64,000 nt of DNA from the NCBI GenBank assembly GCA_009363175.1, contig CP045205.1, forward strand, positions 62,001 to 126,000, given 5' to 3'. Positions 53,811 through 64,000 of the stretch are shown here, in pieces. The notes below the pieces were generated by a model. The model did no database searches, was not told the DNA's origin, and saw nothing but the letters and a program-made list of their open reading frames with translations. The first letter of the stretch is position 1, and each line of letters starts with the position of its first letter. The position numbers and the translations under genes are program-made. The stretch is from Citrobacter telavivensis (lineage in GTDB: Bacteria > Pseudomonadota > Gammaproteobacteria > Enterobacterales > Enterobacteriaceae).

Positions 53811-55522
53811 GTCAGAAATGCCAACACGCCCGTGACCTGTGGTCACAACTGGACGCCCTGCGTCTGGGGATGAATTACACCAAAGAAGATGTCAATAAAC
53901 TGCAGGTTCTGGTGGATGACTGCTATGGCGAAAGTCATCCCGGTAGCTTTCATCTAAATCATCTGGGCGATGAAGCCGTTTTAGGCATTCACGAAAGCGG
54001 CGGTCGTGCCGTTCGTCATCACGTGACCGATATTTGTGATGGCTGGGGCCAGGGCCATGATGGGATGAACTATATTTTAGCCTCCCGCGAGGCTATCGCG
54101 AACATGGTCGAAATTCATGCCTCCGTCGTGCCTTACGATGCCGGTATCCTGATTTCTAGCTGTGATAAATCGATCCCGGCGCATTTGATCGCCGCGGCGC
54201 GCCTGAATCTACCGATGCTGCATATTCCCGGCGGCTCAATGCGTCCGGCGCCGAATATGAGTACGTCCGATCTCGGTGGTATTACCGCCAAACTCAAGAA
54301 AGGCGAGATAGGCATTCAGCAGGTAGAGGCCATGCAGCAGTGCGGTTGCCCAACGGCAGGCGCCTGCCAGTTTATGGGCACCGCCAGCACGATGCAGTGC
54401 ATGTCTGAAGCGCTGGGCCTTGCCTTACCGGGAAGCGCGTTACTGCCCTCCACGCTGGCGGAAATTCGTCGCATCGCACGGAGCGCCGGTCATCAGGCGT
54501 TATACCTGGCAGAGAAAAATATCACGACGCATAAGATTCTCACCCCTGCCGCCTTTGAAAACGCCATTAAGGTCCATGCCGCCATCGGCGGGAGTACCAA
54601 CGCCATGATCCATCTCCCGGCAATCGCCCATGAACTGGGTTGGGAGCTGAAACCTGAACTGTTTGACCAGATAAACAATGAGATCCCTTACCTCACCAAT
54701 ATTCAACCCAGCGGCCAGTACGTCACAGAAATGATGTGGTTCGCGGGCGGCGTGCCGATGGTGCAATGGTATCTACGCGACTATCTGGATCTGGATGTCC
54801 TGACGGTGACAGGCCGGACGCTGGGTGAAAACCTGGAGATGCTCCATCAGTCCGGTTTCTTTACCCGCAACCACGGCTATCTGAGTAATTATCGGGTCAG
54901 CCCGGAAGAGGTGATCCGTAAACCGGAAAACGCGACCAAGAAAGGGTCGATTGCCGTGCTAAAAGGCAATATCGCGCCGGAAGGCGCGGTTATCAAATAC
55001 GCCGCCTGTGCGCCAGATATGCACCACCATATCGGCCCTGCACGCGTCTTCAATTCGGAAGAGGATGCCCAGCAAGCCATTATTCATAACCACATCGAAC
55101 CAGGTGATGTCATTTTTATTCGTTATGAAGGGGCTAAAGGTTCGGGAGCACCGGAAATGCTCATGACCACAGACGCGATTGTTTATGACAAACGTCTTGA
55201 TGGCAAAGTCGCCCTGATTACCGATGGTCGTTTCTCCGGCGCAACCAGCGGTCCTTGCGTCGGCCATGTTTCTCCGGAAGCGGCCGATGGCGGTCCTATT
55301 GCACTTGTCGAAGACGGTGACCTCATCGAAATGGACGTCAAAGGACGCAAGCTCAACATTGTTGGCATTCACGGAGAGTACAAAACGGAAGAAGAAATTC
55401 AGCACTGTCTTGAACGCCGTCGGGAAAACTGGACGAAACCGGATTATTCAAACCGACGCGGCGTCTTTAAGCAATTTACGACCAACGCAACCTCATTAAT
55501 GGCGGGAGCCTGGATTAAATAA
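53807..55522 (+). CDS. IlvD/Edd-family sugar-acid dehydratase
   Basis: 571 residues. The three Fe-S ligand cysteines of the family are seen at C77 (ICDGWGQGHDG), C119 (SSCDKSIPAH) and C186 (PTAGACQFMGTAS). IGGSTNAMIHLPAIA and ITDGRFSGATSGPCVGHVSP are also present. Length and the sugar-acid setting favour an aldonate dehydratase (arabinonate/xylonate type) giving 2-keto-3-deoxyaldonate, not dihydroxyacid dehydratase of valine synthesis, which would sit with ilv genes. Translationally coupled to the transporter. Confidence 0.88.
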   Translation: MSQKCQHARDLWSQLDALRLGMNYTKEDVNKLQVLVDDCYGESHPGSFHLNHLGDEAVLGIHESGGRAVRHHVTDICDGWGQGHDGMNYILASREAIANMVEIHASVVPYDAGILISSCDKSIPAHLIAAARLNLPMLHIPGGSMRPAPNMSTSDLGGITAKLKKGEIGIQQVEAMQQCGCPTAGACQFMGTASTMQCMSEALGLALPGSALLPSTLAEIRRIARSAGHQALYLAEKNITTHKILTPAAFENAIKVHAAIGGSTNAMIHLPAIAHELGWELKPELFDQINNEIPYLTNIQPSGQYVTEMMWFAGGVPMVQWYLRDYLDLDVLTVTGRTLGENLEMLHQSGFFTRNHGYLSNYRVSPEEVIRKPENATKKGSIAVLKGNIAPEGAVIKYAACAPDMHHHIGPARVFNSEEDAQQAIIHNHIEPGDVIFIRYEGAKGSGAPEMLMTTDAIVYDKRLDGKVALITDGRFSGATSGPCVGHVSPEAADGGPIALVEDGDLIEMDVKGRKLNIVGIHGEYKTEEEIQHCLERRRENWTKPDYSNRRGVFKQFTTNATSLMAGAWIK

Positions 55523-55578
55523 CGTCCCTGGTGGGCGGCATGATTGCCAGCCCACCTGCTTTTAAGGATAAACTCATT

Positions 55579-56481
55579 ATGCAAACAGAAAAATTCAACG
55601 GTGTCTTTCCGCCAGTTCCCACCATTGTTAATGCGCAGGGAGAGCTAGATAAAAAAGGGATGGCAACCTTACTCGACCACCTTATTGCAAACCAGGTGAA
55701 CGGCGTGTTATTGCTTGGCAGCGGCGGTGAGTTCTGCCACATGACAAAAGAGCAGCGTCTGGAAGCCGCCGAGTTTTGTGTTAAACATATCAATCATCGA
55801 ATTCCCGTGCTGTTAGGGATCAGCAGTACCTGCACGCAAGACGTTATTGATTACGGTCTGCATGCCGATCGTCTGGAAGTGGATGCCGTCCTGGTCCTTA
55901 ATCCTTATTATGCCAGGCTGACCGATGATTATATTTATCATCATTTCAAAACCGTTGCAGAAAGCATCAAAACGCCGGTTATTCTCTATAACTTTCCGGC
56001 GCTCACCGGCCAGGATCTCAGTATTGATTTAATTACCCGACTGGCGCATGACATTCCCAATATCATTGGCATAAAAGATACGGTGGATAACATTAGTCAT
56101 ATTCGCGAAATCATCAATACCGTACGACCGGTTCGCCCTGACTTTGTTATTTTCTCTGGTTACGATGAATATATGATGGACACGTTGATTATGGGGGGAA
56201 ATGGCGGGATCCCGGCGACGGCTAACTTTGCTCCACAATTAACCTGCGGAATTTATCGCGCCTGGTGCGAAAAAGAGTATGAGACCCTGTTCCACCTGCA
56301 ACGCAGACTCTCCGCGTTATCAACCATTTACAGTCTGGATACCCCTTTCTTCGGGATTATCAAAAAAGCCATTCAGCTCAGCGGCATTGATATCCCGGTA
56401 GAGGTCATGCCGCCGGTGCAGCCGGCAAATGAGGCCCACATCGCCAGTCTGAAAAAGGTTTTACAGCGCGCCGGATTGTAA
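55579..56481 (+). CDS. 2-keto-3-deoxy sugar-acid aldolase (DHDPS/NAL family, YagE/YjhH-like)
   Basis: 300-residue TIM-barrel aldolase from the ATG at 55579, preceded by AAGGAT; 16 more in-frame codons upstream fall in the spacer after the dehydratase. Schiff-base lysine K166 in IIGIKDT and Y137 in VILYNFP are present. The substrate loop reads LLGSGGEF, as I recall for YagE/YjhH, not the GTTGE of DapA. Predicted to split 2-keto-3-deoxyaldonate into pyruvate and an aldehyde (glycolaldehyde or glyceraldehyde). 56 bases after the dehydratase, same operon. Confidence 0.88.
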   Translation: MQTEKFNGVFPPVPTIVNAQGELDKKGMATLLDHLIANQVNGVLLLGSGGEFCHMTKEQRLEAAEFCVKHINHRIPVLLGISSTCTQDVIDYGLHADRLEVDAVLVLNPYYARLTDDYIYHHFKTVAESIKTPVILYNFPALTGQDLSIDLITRLAHDIPNIIGIKDTVDNISHIREIINTVRPVRPDFVIFSGYDEYMMDTLIMGGNGGIPATANFAPQLTCGIYRAWCEKEYETLFHLQRRLSALSTIYSLDTPFFGIIKKAIQLSGIDIPVEVMPPVQPANEAHIASLKKVLQRAGL

Positions 56482-56535
56482 CCCTGATCAGCGGGCTTAA
56501 CGCCCGCCTTTTCTTTCCCCATCCCGGCGAAAAGA

Positions 56536-57291
56536 CTAGCGCAGCATCGACGACAGGCGACGACTGGCATCCATCATTTGTGTGGCAAGCGCTTCTCGTT
56601 TTTCATCCGGGATCTGGAACGCCACACCGGATACGCTCAATGCCGCCACTACCTTTCCTTCGGCATTAAATATGGGTACAGCGATGCAACGCACGCCCAA
56701 AGAATCTTCTTCGTTATCATAGCCCCAGCCACGCTGACGGATCCCGGCTAATTCCTGCTTCAGGATATTCACATCGGTAATCGTCGTTTCGGTATAGCGC
56801 GTCAGAACCTGATCGGGCGGCAGCAGTTCATCCAGGTCCTCCGAATTAAGCCAGGCAATCAGCACTTTCCCCAGACCGGAACTATGCAGCGAAAGGCGCT
56901 TACCTTCCCAACTGCGTATCACAATCGCCTGTGGGCTTTCGAGCTTGAGAAGATAAATGGGGGAGTCGCCCTCGAGCACGCCAAGATGACAGGTTAAGCC
57001 TGTCGCATCGCGAATTTCTTCCAGCACCGGCAACGCTATTTTTTTAATATCGTACTGTTGTGCGGCTTTATTCCCTAATTCGTAGAGACGTAACCCCAAA
57101 TAGTATTTGTCTTTTTCCTGACGCAATAAGCCATGCGCAACCATGCCCGTCAGTAAAGAGGAGGTGCTACTTTTTGCGATCCCTGAATTCTGATGAATCT
57201 GCGTGAACGTTGCGCCATCACATTCCATCAGATAAGCGAAGACGCGCATAATTTTGTCGAGGGCGGGAATCGATGTTGTGATTTTTTTCAT
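56536..57291 (-). CDS. IclR-family transcriptional regulator
   Basis: 251 residues. N-terminal winged helix (about 8-70: IPALDKIMRVFAYLMECDGA, then HQNSGIAKSSTSSLLTGMV) and an effector-binding IclR domain (about 80-250) with GWGYDNEEDSLGVRCIAVPI, the conserved small-molecule pocket region. No good Shine-Dalgarno precedes the ATG (the leader is AT-rich), yet the start fits IclR family N-termini. Reads toward the aldolase gene and lies just downstream of glgP on the same strand. Probable local regulator of the sugar-acid genes. Confidence 0.9.
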   Translation of the reverse strand: MKKITTSIPALDKIMRVFAYLMECDGATFTQIHQNSGIAKSSTSSLLTGMVAHGLLRQEKDKYYLGLRLYELGNKAAQQYDIKKIALPVLEEIRDATGLTCHLGVLEGDSPIYLLKLESPQAIVIRSWEGKRLSLHSSGLGKVLIAWLNSEDLDELLPPDQVLTRYTETTITDVNILKQELAGIRQRGWGYDNEEDSLGVRCIAVPIFNAEGKVVAALSVSGVAFQIPDEKREALATQMMDASRRLSSMLR

Positions 57292-57350
57292 AAATTTATC
57301 AATTAATTATAATTAATTCCTCGGACACTATACACCAGCAGACGGTTATT

Positions 57351-57359
57351 ATTCCATAT
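57351..57359 (-). promoter_or_regulatory. ATATGGAAT motif upstream of the iclR-type gene
   Basis: ATTCCATAT here is ATATGGAAT on the minus strand, identical over nine bases to the repeats at 52192 and 52378. It lies 60 bases before the IclR start and could mediate autoregulation. A nine-base match could be chance. Confidence 0.4.
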
Positions 57360-57380
57360 CAATGCGCCATCACCGCGCAC

Positions 57381-57406
57381 AAAAAAGGAGCCCGGGGGCT
57401 CCTTTT
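57381..57406 (-). terminator. glgP rho-independent terminator
   Basis: Plus-strand AAAAAAGGAGCC CGGG GGCTCCTTTT: stem GGAGCC (57387-57392) with GGCTCC (57397-57402), and six Ts on the minus strand after the hairpin. It ends the leftward glg transcript 15 bases past glgP and insulates the IclR gene. Confidence 0.9.
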
Positions 57407-57420
57407 GTTAACGTGACAAC

Positions 57421-59868
57421 TTACAACCGCACCGGATCAATATGCCAGATGGTGTCAGCATACTCCTTGATGGTCCTGTCAGAGGAGAAATAGCCCATGT
57501 TGGCGATATTGAGCATCGCTTTGGCGGTCCACTCTTCCGGGCGACCATACAACTCGTCCACCTTGTCCTGACAATCAACATAGCTGCGGTAGTCCGCCAG
57601 CACCTGATAGTGGTCACCAAAGTTGATCAGCGAGTCCACCAAATCACGATAGCGTCCAGGCTCTTGTGGACTGAACATGCCGCTGCCGATTTGCGTCAGC
57701 ACCTGATGCAGTTCCTCATCTTTTTCGTAATACTCACGCGGCTTATAGCCCTGCCTGCGCAGTTCTTCGACCTCTTCCGCCGTGTTACCAAAGATAAAGA
57801 TGTTCTCTTCGCCAACGTGTTCCAGCATCTCCACGTTCGCCCCGTCCAGCGTACCGATAGTCAATGCACCGTTCAGCGCAAACTTCATGTTGCTGGTGCC
57901 GGAGGCTTCCGTCCCCGCCAGTGAAATCTGCTCGGACAAATCCGCCGCCGGAATGATCAACTGCGCCAGGCTCACGCTGTAGTTGGGGATAAACACGATC
58001 TTCAGCTTATCGCCAATCTGCGGATCGTTATTGATGACCTTCGCAACGTCATTAATCAGGTGAATGATGTGCTTCGCCATGTAATAGGCCGATGCGGCCT
58101 TACCGGCAAAAATATTCACCCGCGGCACCCACTGCGCATCAGGATTGGCCTTAATGCGGTTGTAGCGCGTAATCACGTGCAGCACATTCATTAACTGACG
58201 CTTGTACTCATGAATGCGCTTGATCTGGACATCAAACAGCGATTTCGGATTCACCACCACGTTGAGTTGCTGCGCAATATAGTTTGCCAGCCGCTTTTTG
58301 TTTTCCAGCTTCGCCTGACGTACCGCATGATTGACCAGCGGGAAATCGCAGTGCTGTTCGAGTTCATGCAGTTGGCTCAGATCGGTACGCCATGTACGGC
58401 CAATGTTCTCGTCCAGAACCCCGGAAAGCGGCGGGTTCGCCAGCGCCAGCCAGCGGCGCGGCGTCACACCATTCGTCACGTTGCAGAAACGGGTCGGGAA
58501 GATGGTCGCAAAATCCGCGAACAGCGACTGAACCATCAGGTTAGAGTGCAATTCGGAAACACCGTTCACCTTATGACTCACCACGACCGCCAGCCACGCC
58601 ATACGCACGCGACGACCGTTGGACTCGTCAATAATCGACGCCCGTCCCAGCAGACCAGTATCGTTCGGATACTGCTCCTGCAACGTTTTCAGGAAGTAGT
58701 CGTTAATTTCAAAGATGATCTGCAGGTGGCGCGGCAGTATTTTACCCAGCATATCCACCGGCCAGGTTTCCAGCGCTTCGCTCATCAGCGTGTGGTTGGT
58801 GTAGGAAAAGACCTGACAGCACACTTCAAACGCGTCGTCCCAGGTGAACTGATGCTCATCGATCAACAGTCGCATCAGTTCCGGAATTGACAGCACCGGG
58901 TGTGTATCATTCAGGTGAATGGCAATCTTATCCGCGAGGTTGTCGTAGGTTTTGTGCAGCTGATAGTGACGGCTCAGGATATCCTGTATCGTAGAGGAGA
59001 CCAGGAAATACTCCTGACGCAGACGCAGTTCGCGCCCGGAGTAGGTGGAGTCATCCGGATACAGTACGCGCGACACGTTCTCAGAGTGGTTTTTATCTTC
59101 CACTGCGGCGAAGTAATCCCCCTGGTTGAATTTACCGAGGTTGATTTCGCTACTGGCCTGCGCATTCCACAGACGCAACGTGTTGGTAGCGTCGGTATCA
59201 TAACCGGGGATAATCTGATCGTACGCAACCGCGAGGATCTCTTCGGTTTCAAGCCAGCGCGTTTTCTTGCCTTCCTGCTGAATACGCCCGCCAAAGCGGA
59301 CTTTGTACCGCGTGTTATGGCGTTTAAATTCCCACGGGTTGCCATATTCCAGCCAGTAATCGGGAGACTCTTTCTGTCGTCCATCGACAATGTTCTGCTT
59401 GAACATCCCGTAGTCGTAGCGGATGCCGTAGCCGCGCCCCGGCAGCCCTAAGGTTGCCAGCGAATCGAGGAAACAGGCCGCCAGTCGCCCGAGGCCACCG
59501 TTACCGAGACCCGGATCGTTTTCTTCATCGATGAGCTCTTCAAGATCTAACCCCATCGCTTCCAGTGCGCCCTGGACATCGTCATAAATCCCTAAGGATA
59601 ACAGCGCATTGGAAAGGGTACGCCCAATCAGGAACTCCATCGACAGGTAATAAACCTGGCGCGTTTCCTGTGACAGTTGGGCACGGTTAGAACGCAGCCA
59701 GCGCTCCACAAGACGATCGCGCACCGCAAACAGCGTCGCGTTCAGCCATTCATGTTTATTGGCAATAACCGGGTCTTTACCAATCGTGAACATCAGCTTG
59801 TAAGCAATAGAGTGCTTAAGCGCTTCTACGCTCAGAGTCGGCGATGCATAGGTAAATGGAGCATTCAT
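57421..59868 (-). CDS. glgP: glycogen phosphorylase
   Basis: Releases glucose 1-phosphate from glycogen ends. 815 residues, E. coli length. PLP-binding lysine in ASGTSNMKFALNGA (about 655-668), phosphate-site GNGGLGRLAACFLDS (about 118-132) and RIHEYKRQLMN. Its paralogue MalP, 20 kb away, shares these motifs. Last gene of glgBXCAP, 19 bases after glgA, and followed by a clear terminator. Confidence 0.98.
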   Translation of the reverse strand: MNAPFTYASPTLSVEALKHSIAYKLMFTIGKDPVIANKHEWLNATLFAVRDRLVERWLRSNRAQLSQETRQVYYLSMEFLIGRTLSNALLSLGIYDDVQGALEAMGLDLEELIDEENDPGLGNGGLGRLAACFLDSLATLGLPGRGYGIRYDYGMFKQNIVDGRQKESPDYWLEYGNPWEFKRHNTRYKVRFGGRIQQEGKKTRWLETEEILAVAYDQIIPGYDTDATNTLRLWNAQASSEINLGKFNQGDYFAAVEDKNHSENVSRVLYPDDSTYSGRELRLRQEYFLVSSTIQDILSRHYQLHKTYDNLADKIAIHLNDTHPVLSIPELMRLLIDEHQFTWDDAFEVCCQVFSYTNHTLMSEALETWPVDMLGKILPRHLQIIFEINDYFLKTLQEQYPNDTGLLGRASIIDESNGRRVRMAWLAVVVSHKVNGVSELHSNLMVQSLFADFATIFPTRFCNVTNGVTPRRWLALANPPLSGVLDENIGRTWRTDLSQLHELEQHCDFPLVNHAVRQAKLENKKRLANYIAQQLNVVVNPKSLFDVQIKRIHEYKRQLMNVLHVITRYNRIKANPDAQWVPRVNIFAGKAASAYYMAKHIIHLINDVAKVINNDPQIGDKLKIVFIPNYSVSLAQLIIPAADLSEQISLAGTEASGTSNMKFALNGALTIGTLDGANVEMLEHVGEENIFIFGNTAEEVEELRRQGYKPREYYEKDEELHQVLTQIGSGMFSPQEPGRYRDLVDSLINFGDHYQVLADYRSYVDCQDKVDELYGRPEEWTAKAMLNIANMGYFSSDRTIKEYADTIWHIDPVRL

Positions 59869-59887
59869 AATGATGATTCCTGAATAT

Positions 59888-61321
59888 CTATTTCAAGCGA
59901 TAGTAAAGCTCGCGGTATGACTTCGCCGCGACTTGCCAGCTAAAATCCATCGCCATCGCTTGCCGTTGCACAAACCGCCAGAGCGAAGGTCGAGACCACA
60001 GCACGAATGCGCGGCGGATGGCCCGCAGCAGAGACCAGGCGTTGCTGTCCTCAAACACAAACCCGCTGGCGATGCCATCGGCAAGGTTTTCCAGCGAACT
60101 GTCGGACACCGTGTCAGCCAGTCCACCGGTGCGCCGTACCAGCGGCAGCGTGCCGTACTTCAGTCCGTAGAGTTGCGTTAAGCCGCACGGCTCAAAGCGA
60201 CTCGGCACCAGAATAACGTCCGCGCCGCCCATAATGCGGTGCGAAAACGCTTCGTGATAGCCAATCTGTACGCCAACCTGACCAGGATATTCCGCGGCGG
60301 CAGCAAGGAAACCTTCCTGCAGCACCGGATCGCCCGCCCCCAGCAGCGCCAGTTGTCCGCCCTGCTCCAGAAGTCCCGGCAGCGCCTCCAACACCAGATC
60401 CAGCCCCTTCTGGCTGGTCAGGCGGCTGACGACGGCAAACAACGGAACCTTGTCATTCACCTTCAGTCCCATCGCTATCTGCAACTGGCGTTTGTTTTCC
60501 GCCTTCTCTTCCAGTGAATCACGCGTATAGCGTGACGCCAGCAAGAGATCCGTCTCCGGACTCCAGATTTTCTCGTCAACCCCGTTCAGAACGCCGGAAA
60601 GACGCCCTTCACGATGGCGCTGCTGCAGCAGTCCTTCCATACCGTAGGCAAACTGCGGCTCGGTGATCTCCCGCGCGTAGGTTGGGCTGACCGCCGTAAT
60701 ATGGTCGGCGTAGTACAGGCCGGCCTTCAGGAATGAAATCTGACCGTTAAACTCCAGACCATGCATGTTAAAGAACGACCATGGCAGTTGGATGTCATTC
60801 ATATGCTGTGCATAAAACATGCCCTGATACGCCAGGTTGTGCACGGTAAATACCGATTTCGCCGGACGTCCACGCGCGGCCAGATACGCAGGCGCCAGGC
60901 CGGCATGCCAGTCGTGCGCGTGCACCACATCCGGGCGCCAGAATGGATCAAGCCCACAGGCCATTTCACATCCAACCCATCCCAACAGTGCAAAACGCAG
61001 CACGTTATCGGAGTAGGCAAACAGGTTCGTATCGTGATACGGACTCCCCGGACGATCGTAGAGATGCGGGGCATCAATCAGGTAAATGCCCACACCGTTG
61101 TAATGACCAAACAGCAGGCTAATCCTGCCCGCGAAGGTGTCGCGGCGACTGACCACTTGCGCATCCGTGATGCCCCGACGAATGTCGGGGAACGCGGGCA
61201 GCAGAACGCGGGCATCCACACCATCCGCGATTTGCGCTGCCGGCAACGCGCCAATCACATCTGCCAGACCCCCTGTCTTCAACAGGGGAAACATTTCCGA
61301 ACATACATGTAAAACCTGCAT
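59888..61321 (-). CDS. glgA: glycogen synthase (ADP-glucose)
   Basis: GT5 glycosyltransferase of 477 residues that elongates alpha-1,4-glucan from ADP-glucose. The ATG at 61321 (MQVLHVCSEMF) matches E. coli; another ATG lies two codons upstream. Seen: KTGGLADV (ADP-glucose-binding K15), HAHDWHAGLAPAYL, and C-terminal FEPCGLTQLYGLKYG with catalytic Glu. Its start is two bases from the glgC stop, so translation is coupled. Confidence 0.97.
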   Translation of the reverse strand: MQVLHVCSEMFPLLKTGGLADVIGALPAAQIADGVDARVLLPAFPDIRRGITDAQVVSRRDTFAGRISLLFGHYNGVGIYLIDAPHLYDRPGSPYHDTNLFAYSDNVLRFALLGWVGCEMACGLDPFWRPDVVHAHDWHAGLAPAYLAARGRPAKSVFTVHNLAYQGMFYAQHMNDIQLPWSFFNMHGLEFNGQISFLKAGLYYADHITAVSPTYAREITEPQFAYGMEGLLQQRHREGRLSGVLNGVDEKIWSPETDLLLASRYTRDSLEEKAENKRQLQIAMGLKVNDKVPLFAVVSRLTSQKGLDLVLEALPGLLEQGGQLALLGAGDPVLQEGFLAAAAEYPGQVGVQIGYHEAFSHRIMGGADVILVPSRFEPCGLTQLYGLKYGTLPLVRRTGGLADTVSDSSLENLADGIASGFVFEDSNAWSLLRAIRRAFVLWSRPSLWRFVQRQAMAMDFSWQVAAKSYRELYYRLK

Positions 61322-61323
61322 TC

Positions 61324-62616
61324 TCACTCCTGTTTGACCTGCAGTTTGCGCAGCATTTCGCGCGTCACCAGCACAATGCCTTCCTCGGAACGATAGAAGC
61401 GACGGGCATCTTCTTCCGCATTTTCACCAATCACCATGCCTTCAGGGATAACGCAGGCGCGATCGATAATACAGCGACGCAGGCGACATGAGCGGCCGAC
61501 CCAGACTTCAGGTAACAACACTGCCGAATCAATATTACAGAATGAATTCACCCGCACGCGCGGGAACAGAACGGACTGCACGACCACTGAACCGGAAATA
61601 ATACAGCCGCCAGAAACCAGCGAGTTCAGCGTCATGCCGTGGCTGCCCGAGCGGTCCTGCACAAATTTTGCCGGCGGAAGCGATTCCATGTGGGTGCGAA
61701 TCGGCCAGTTCTGATCGTACATATCCAGTTCTGGGGTCACGGATGCCAGATCGAGGTTCGCTTTCCAGTACGCTTCCAGCGTTCCGACATCACGCCAGTA
61801 CGGCTCGGACTCAGGATCCGACTGGACGCAGGACAATGGGAAGGGATGTGCATAAGCCATGCCAGCTTTGGTGATGGTCGGAATGATATCTTTGCCGAAG
61901 TCATGGCTGGAGCCGTCGTCGCCGTCATCCTTTTCCAGCAACTCATAGAGGTAATCGGCATCAAAAATGTAGATCCCCATACTGGCGAGGGATTTCGTGG
62001 CATCGCCTGGCATTGCGGGTGGGTTGGCCGGTTTCTCCACGAATTCAATGATCTTCTCGTTTTCATCGACCGCCATTACGCCGAACGCGCTGGCCTCTTC
62101 GATCGGCACCGGCATACAGGCCACGGTGCAGCGCGCGCCTTTCTCTACGTGGTCGATCAGCATGCGCGAATAGTCTTGCTTATAGATATGGTCACCCGCC
62201 AGGATCACCACATATTCCGCCTTATAACGACGGATGATATCGAGGTTTTGCGTCACCGCATCTGCCGTGCCGCGATACCAGTTTTCGCCCTGCATTCTCT
62301 GCTGGGCAGGCAGCAAATCGACGAATTCATTCATCTCCTCGCTGAAGAACGACCAACCACGCTGAATATGCTGTACCAGAGTATGAGACTGATATTGCGT
62401 GATGACGCCAATACGGCGGATCCCGGAGTTAATACAGTTGGATAACGCAAAATCGATAATACGAAACTTACCACCAAAGTGAACGGCCGGTTTTGCGCGC
62501 TTGTTGGTTAAATCTTTCAGACGGGTGCCACGTCCTCCAGCCAGAATCAGGGCAACAGATTTCAACGGCAACTGGCGCGCCAACATTAAACGGTCATTCT
62601 TCTCTAAACTCACCAT
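61324..62616 (-). CDS. glgC: glucose-1-phosphate adenylyltransferase
   Basis: Makes ADP-glucose from glucose 1-phosphate and ATP, the regulated step of glycogen synthesis (activated by fructose 1,6-bisphosphate, inhibited by AMP). 430 residues from the ATG at 62616, after AAAAAGGAGTTAGTC. Seen: GGRGTRLKDLTNKRAKPAV (activator Lys and nucleotide loop), YRGTADAV, the substrate region EFVEKP, and a C-terminal left-handed beta-helix. An alternative start upstream at 62652 would overlap the CsrA-type site. Confidence 0.97.
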   Translation of the reverse strand: MVSLEKNDRLMLARQLPLKSVALILAGGRGTRLKDLTNKRAKPAVHFGGKFRIIDFALSNCINSGIRRIGVITQYQSHTLVQHIQRGWSFFSEEMNEFVDLLPAQQRMQGENWYRGTADAVTQNLDIIRRYKAEYVVILAGDHIYKQDYSRMLIDHVEKGARCTVACMPVPIEEASAFGVMAVDENEKIIEFVEKPANPPAMPGDATKSLASMGIYIFDADYLYELLEKDDGDDGSSHDFGKDIIPTITKAGMAYAHPFPLSCVQSDPESEPYWRDVGTLEAYWKANLDLASVTPELDMYDQNWPIRTHMESLPPAKFVQDRSGSHGMTLNSLVSGGCIISGSVVVQSVLFPRVRVNSFCNIDSAVLLPEVWVGRSCRLRRCIIDRACVIPEGMVIGENAEEDARRFYRSEEGIVLVTREMLRKLQVKQE

Positions 62617-62633
62617 GACTAACTCCTTTTTGA

Positions 62634-64000
<1,367 letters not shown>

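Noticed and set aside
53807..55522. IlvD (valine/isoleucine synthesis) as identity of the dehydratase
   Set aside because: Neighbours are a sugar-acid-type transporter, a keto-deoxy aldolase and an IclR regulator, with no branched-chain genes nearby.
55579..56481. DapA (lysine synthesis) as identity of the aldolase
   Set aside because: Substrate loop is GSGGE and not GTTGE, and the operon context is sugar-acid breakdown.

Overview
The window is an Enterobacteriaceae chromosome segment from the Escherichia/Salmonella/Citrobacter group. Gene order follows the E. coli K-12 backbone almost throughout (trpS-gph-rpe-dam-damX-aroB-aroK, hofMNOPQ, mrcA, nudE, igaA, yrfG-hslR-hslO, pckA, envZ-ompR, greB, yhgF, feoABC, rpnA, bioH, gntX, nfuA, gntT, malQ-malP, malT, glpR-glpG-glpE, glpD, glgP-glgA-glgC-glgX). 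The proteins are near-identical in length to their E. coli counterparts. The two non-E. coli insertions and the protein variants make me favour Citrobacter; this is inference, because no species marker is present. I see no rRNA, tRNA, IS element, prophage or CRISPR array.

Layout. 1-5.5 kb is the dam operon on the minus strand (aroK to trpS, trpS cut by the window edge). 5.8-9.1 kb is hofMNOPQ, a tightly overlapped set for taking up DNA as a nutrient, divergent from mrcA (PBP1A). 11.9-19 kb carries envelope and stress housekeeping: nudE, igaA with a possible 36-codon leader ORF, yrfG, Hsp15, Hsp33 and PEP carboxykinase. 19-24.3 kb has ompR-envZ, greB and yhgF. 24.6-27.5 kb is the feoABC ferrous iron operon behind FNR- and Fur-like sites. 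27.6-32.4 kb has an Rpn nuclease with an expanded C-terminal repeat, bioH, gntX, nfuA and gntT. 32.5-40.3 kb is the maltose locus malQ-malP / malT.

First accessory region (40.4-47.25 kb). Next to malT, where E. coli K-12 has the rtc RNA-repair locus, this genome has a LysR regulator divergent from a six-gene operon. The operon encodes a CitMHS-type carboxylate transporter, a two-piece AtuA-family protein, both subunits of an acetoacetate-type CoA transferase and a thiolase. Together they look like an uptake, activation and thiolysis route for an unidentified organic acid. This is the best candidate for an undescribed system.

Second accessory region (51.0-57.3 kb). Between glpD and glgP lies a sugar-acid module: a GldA-like dehydrogenase, divergent from an MFS transporter, an IlvD/Edd-type dehydratase and a YagE/YjhH-type aldolase, plus an IclR regulator. 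The predicted route is aldonate to 2-keto-3-deoxyaldonate to pyruvate plus an aldehyde, with the dehydrogenase perhaps handling the aldehyde. The divergent promoter region carries repeated half-sites (TATACAGAACAA; ATATGGAATT) that are candidate operators, plus two CRP-like sites. The window ends in the glycogen operon, with a CsrA-type site in the glgC leader.

Carbon supply dominates the region: maltodextrin, gluconate, glycerol-3-phosphate, glycogen, gluconeogenesis and two accessory acid pathways, many with CRP-like sites in front. Starts were moved downstream of the longest open frame for hofQ, hofM, mrcA, yrfG, hslO, ompR, greB, gntX, malP, malT, the thiolase, glpD, the aldolase, glgA and glgC, on the basis of Shine-Dalgarno position and usual family length.
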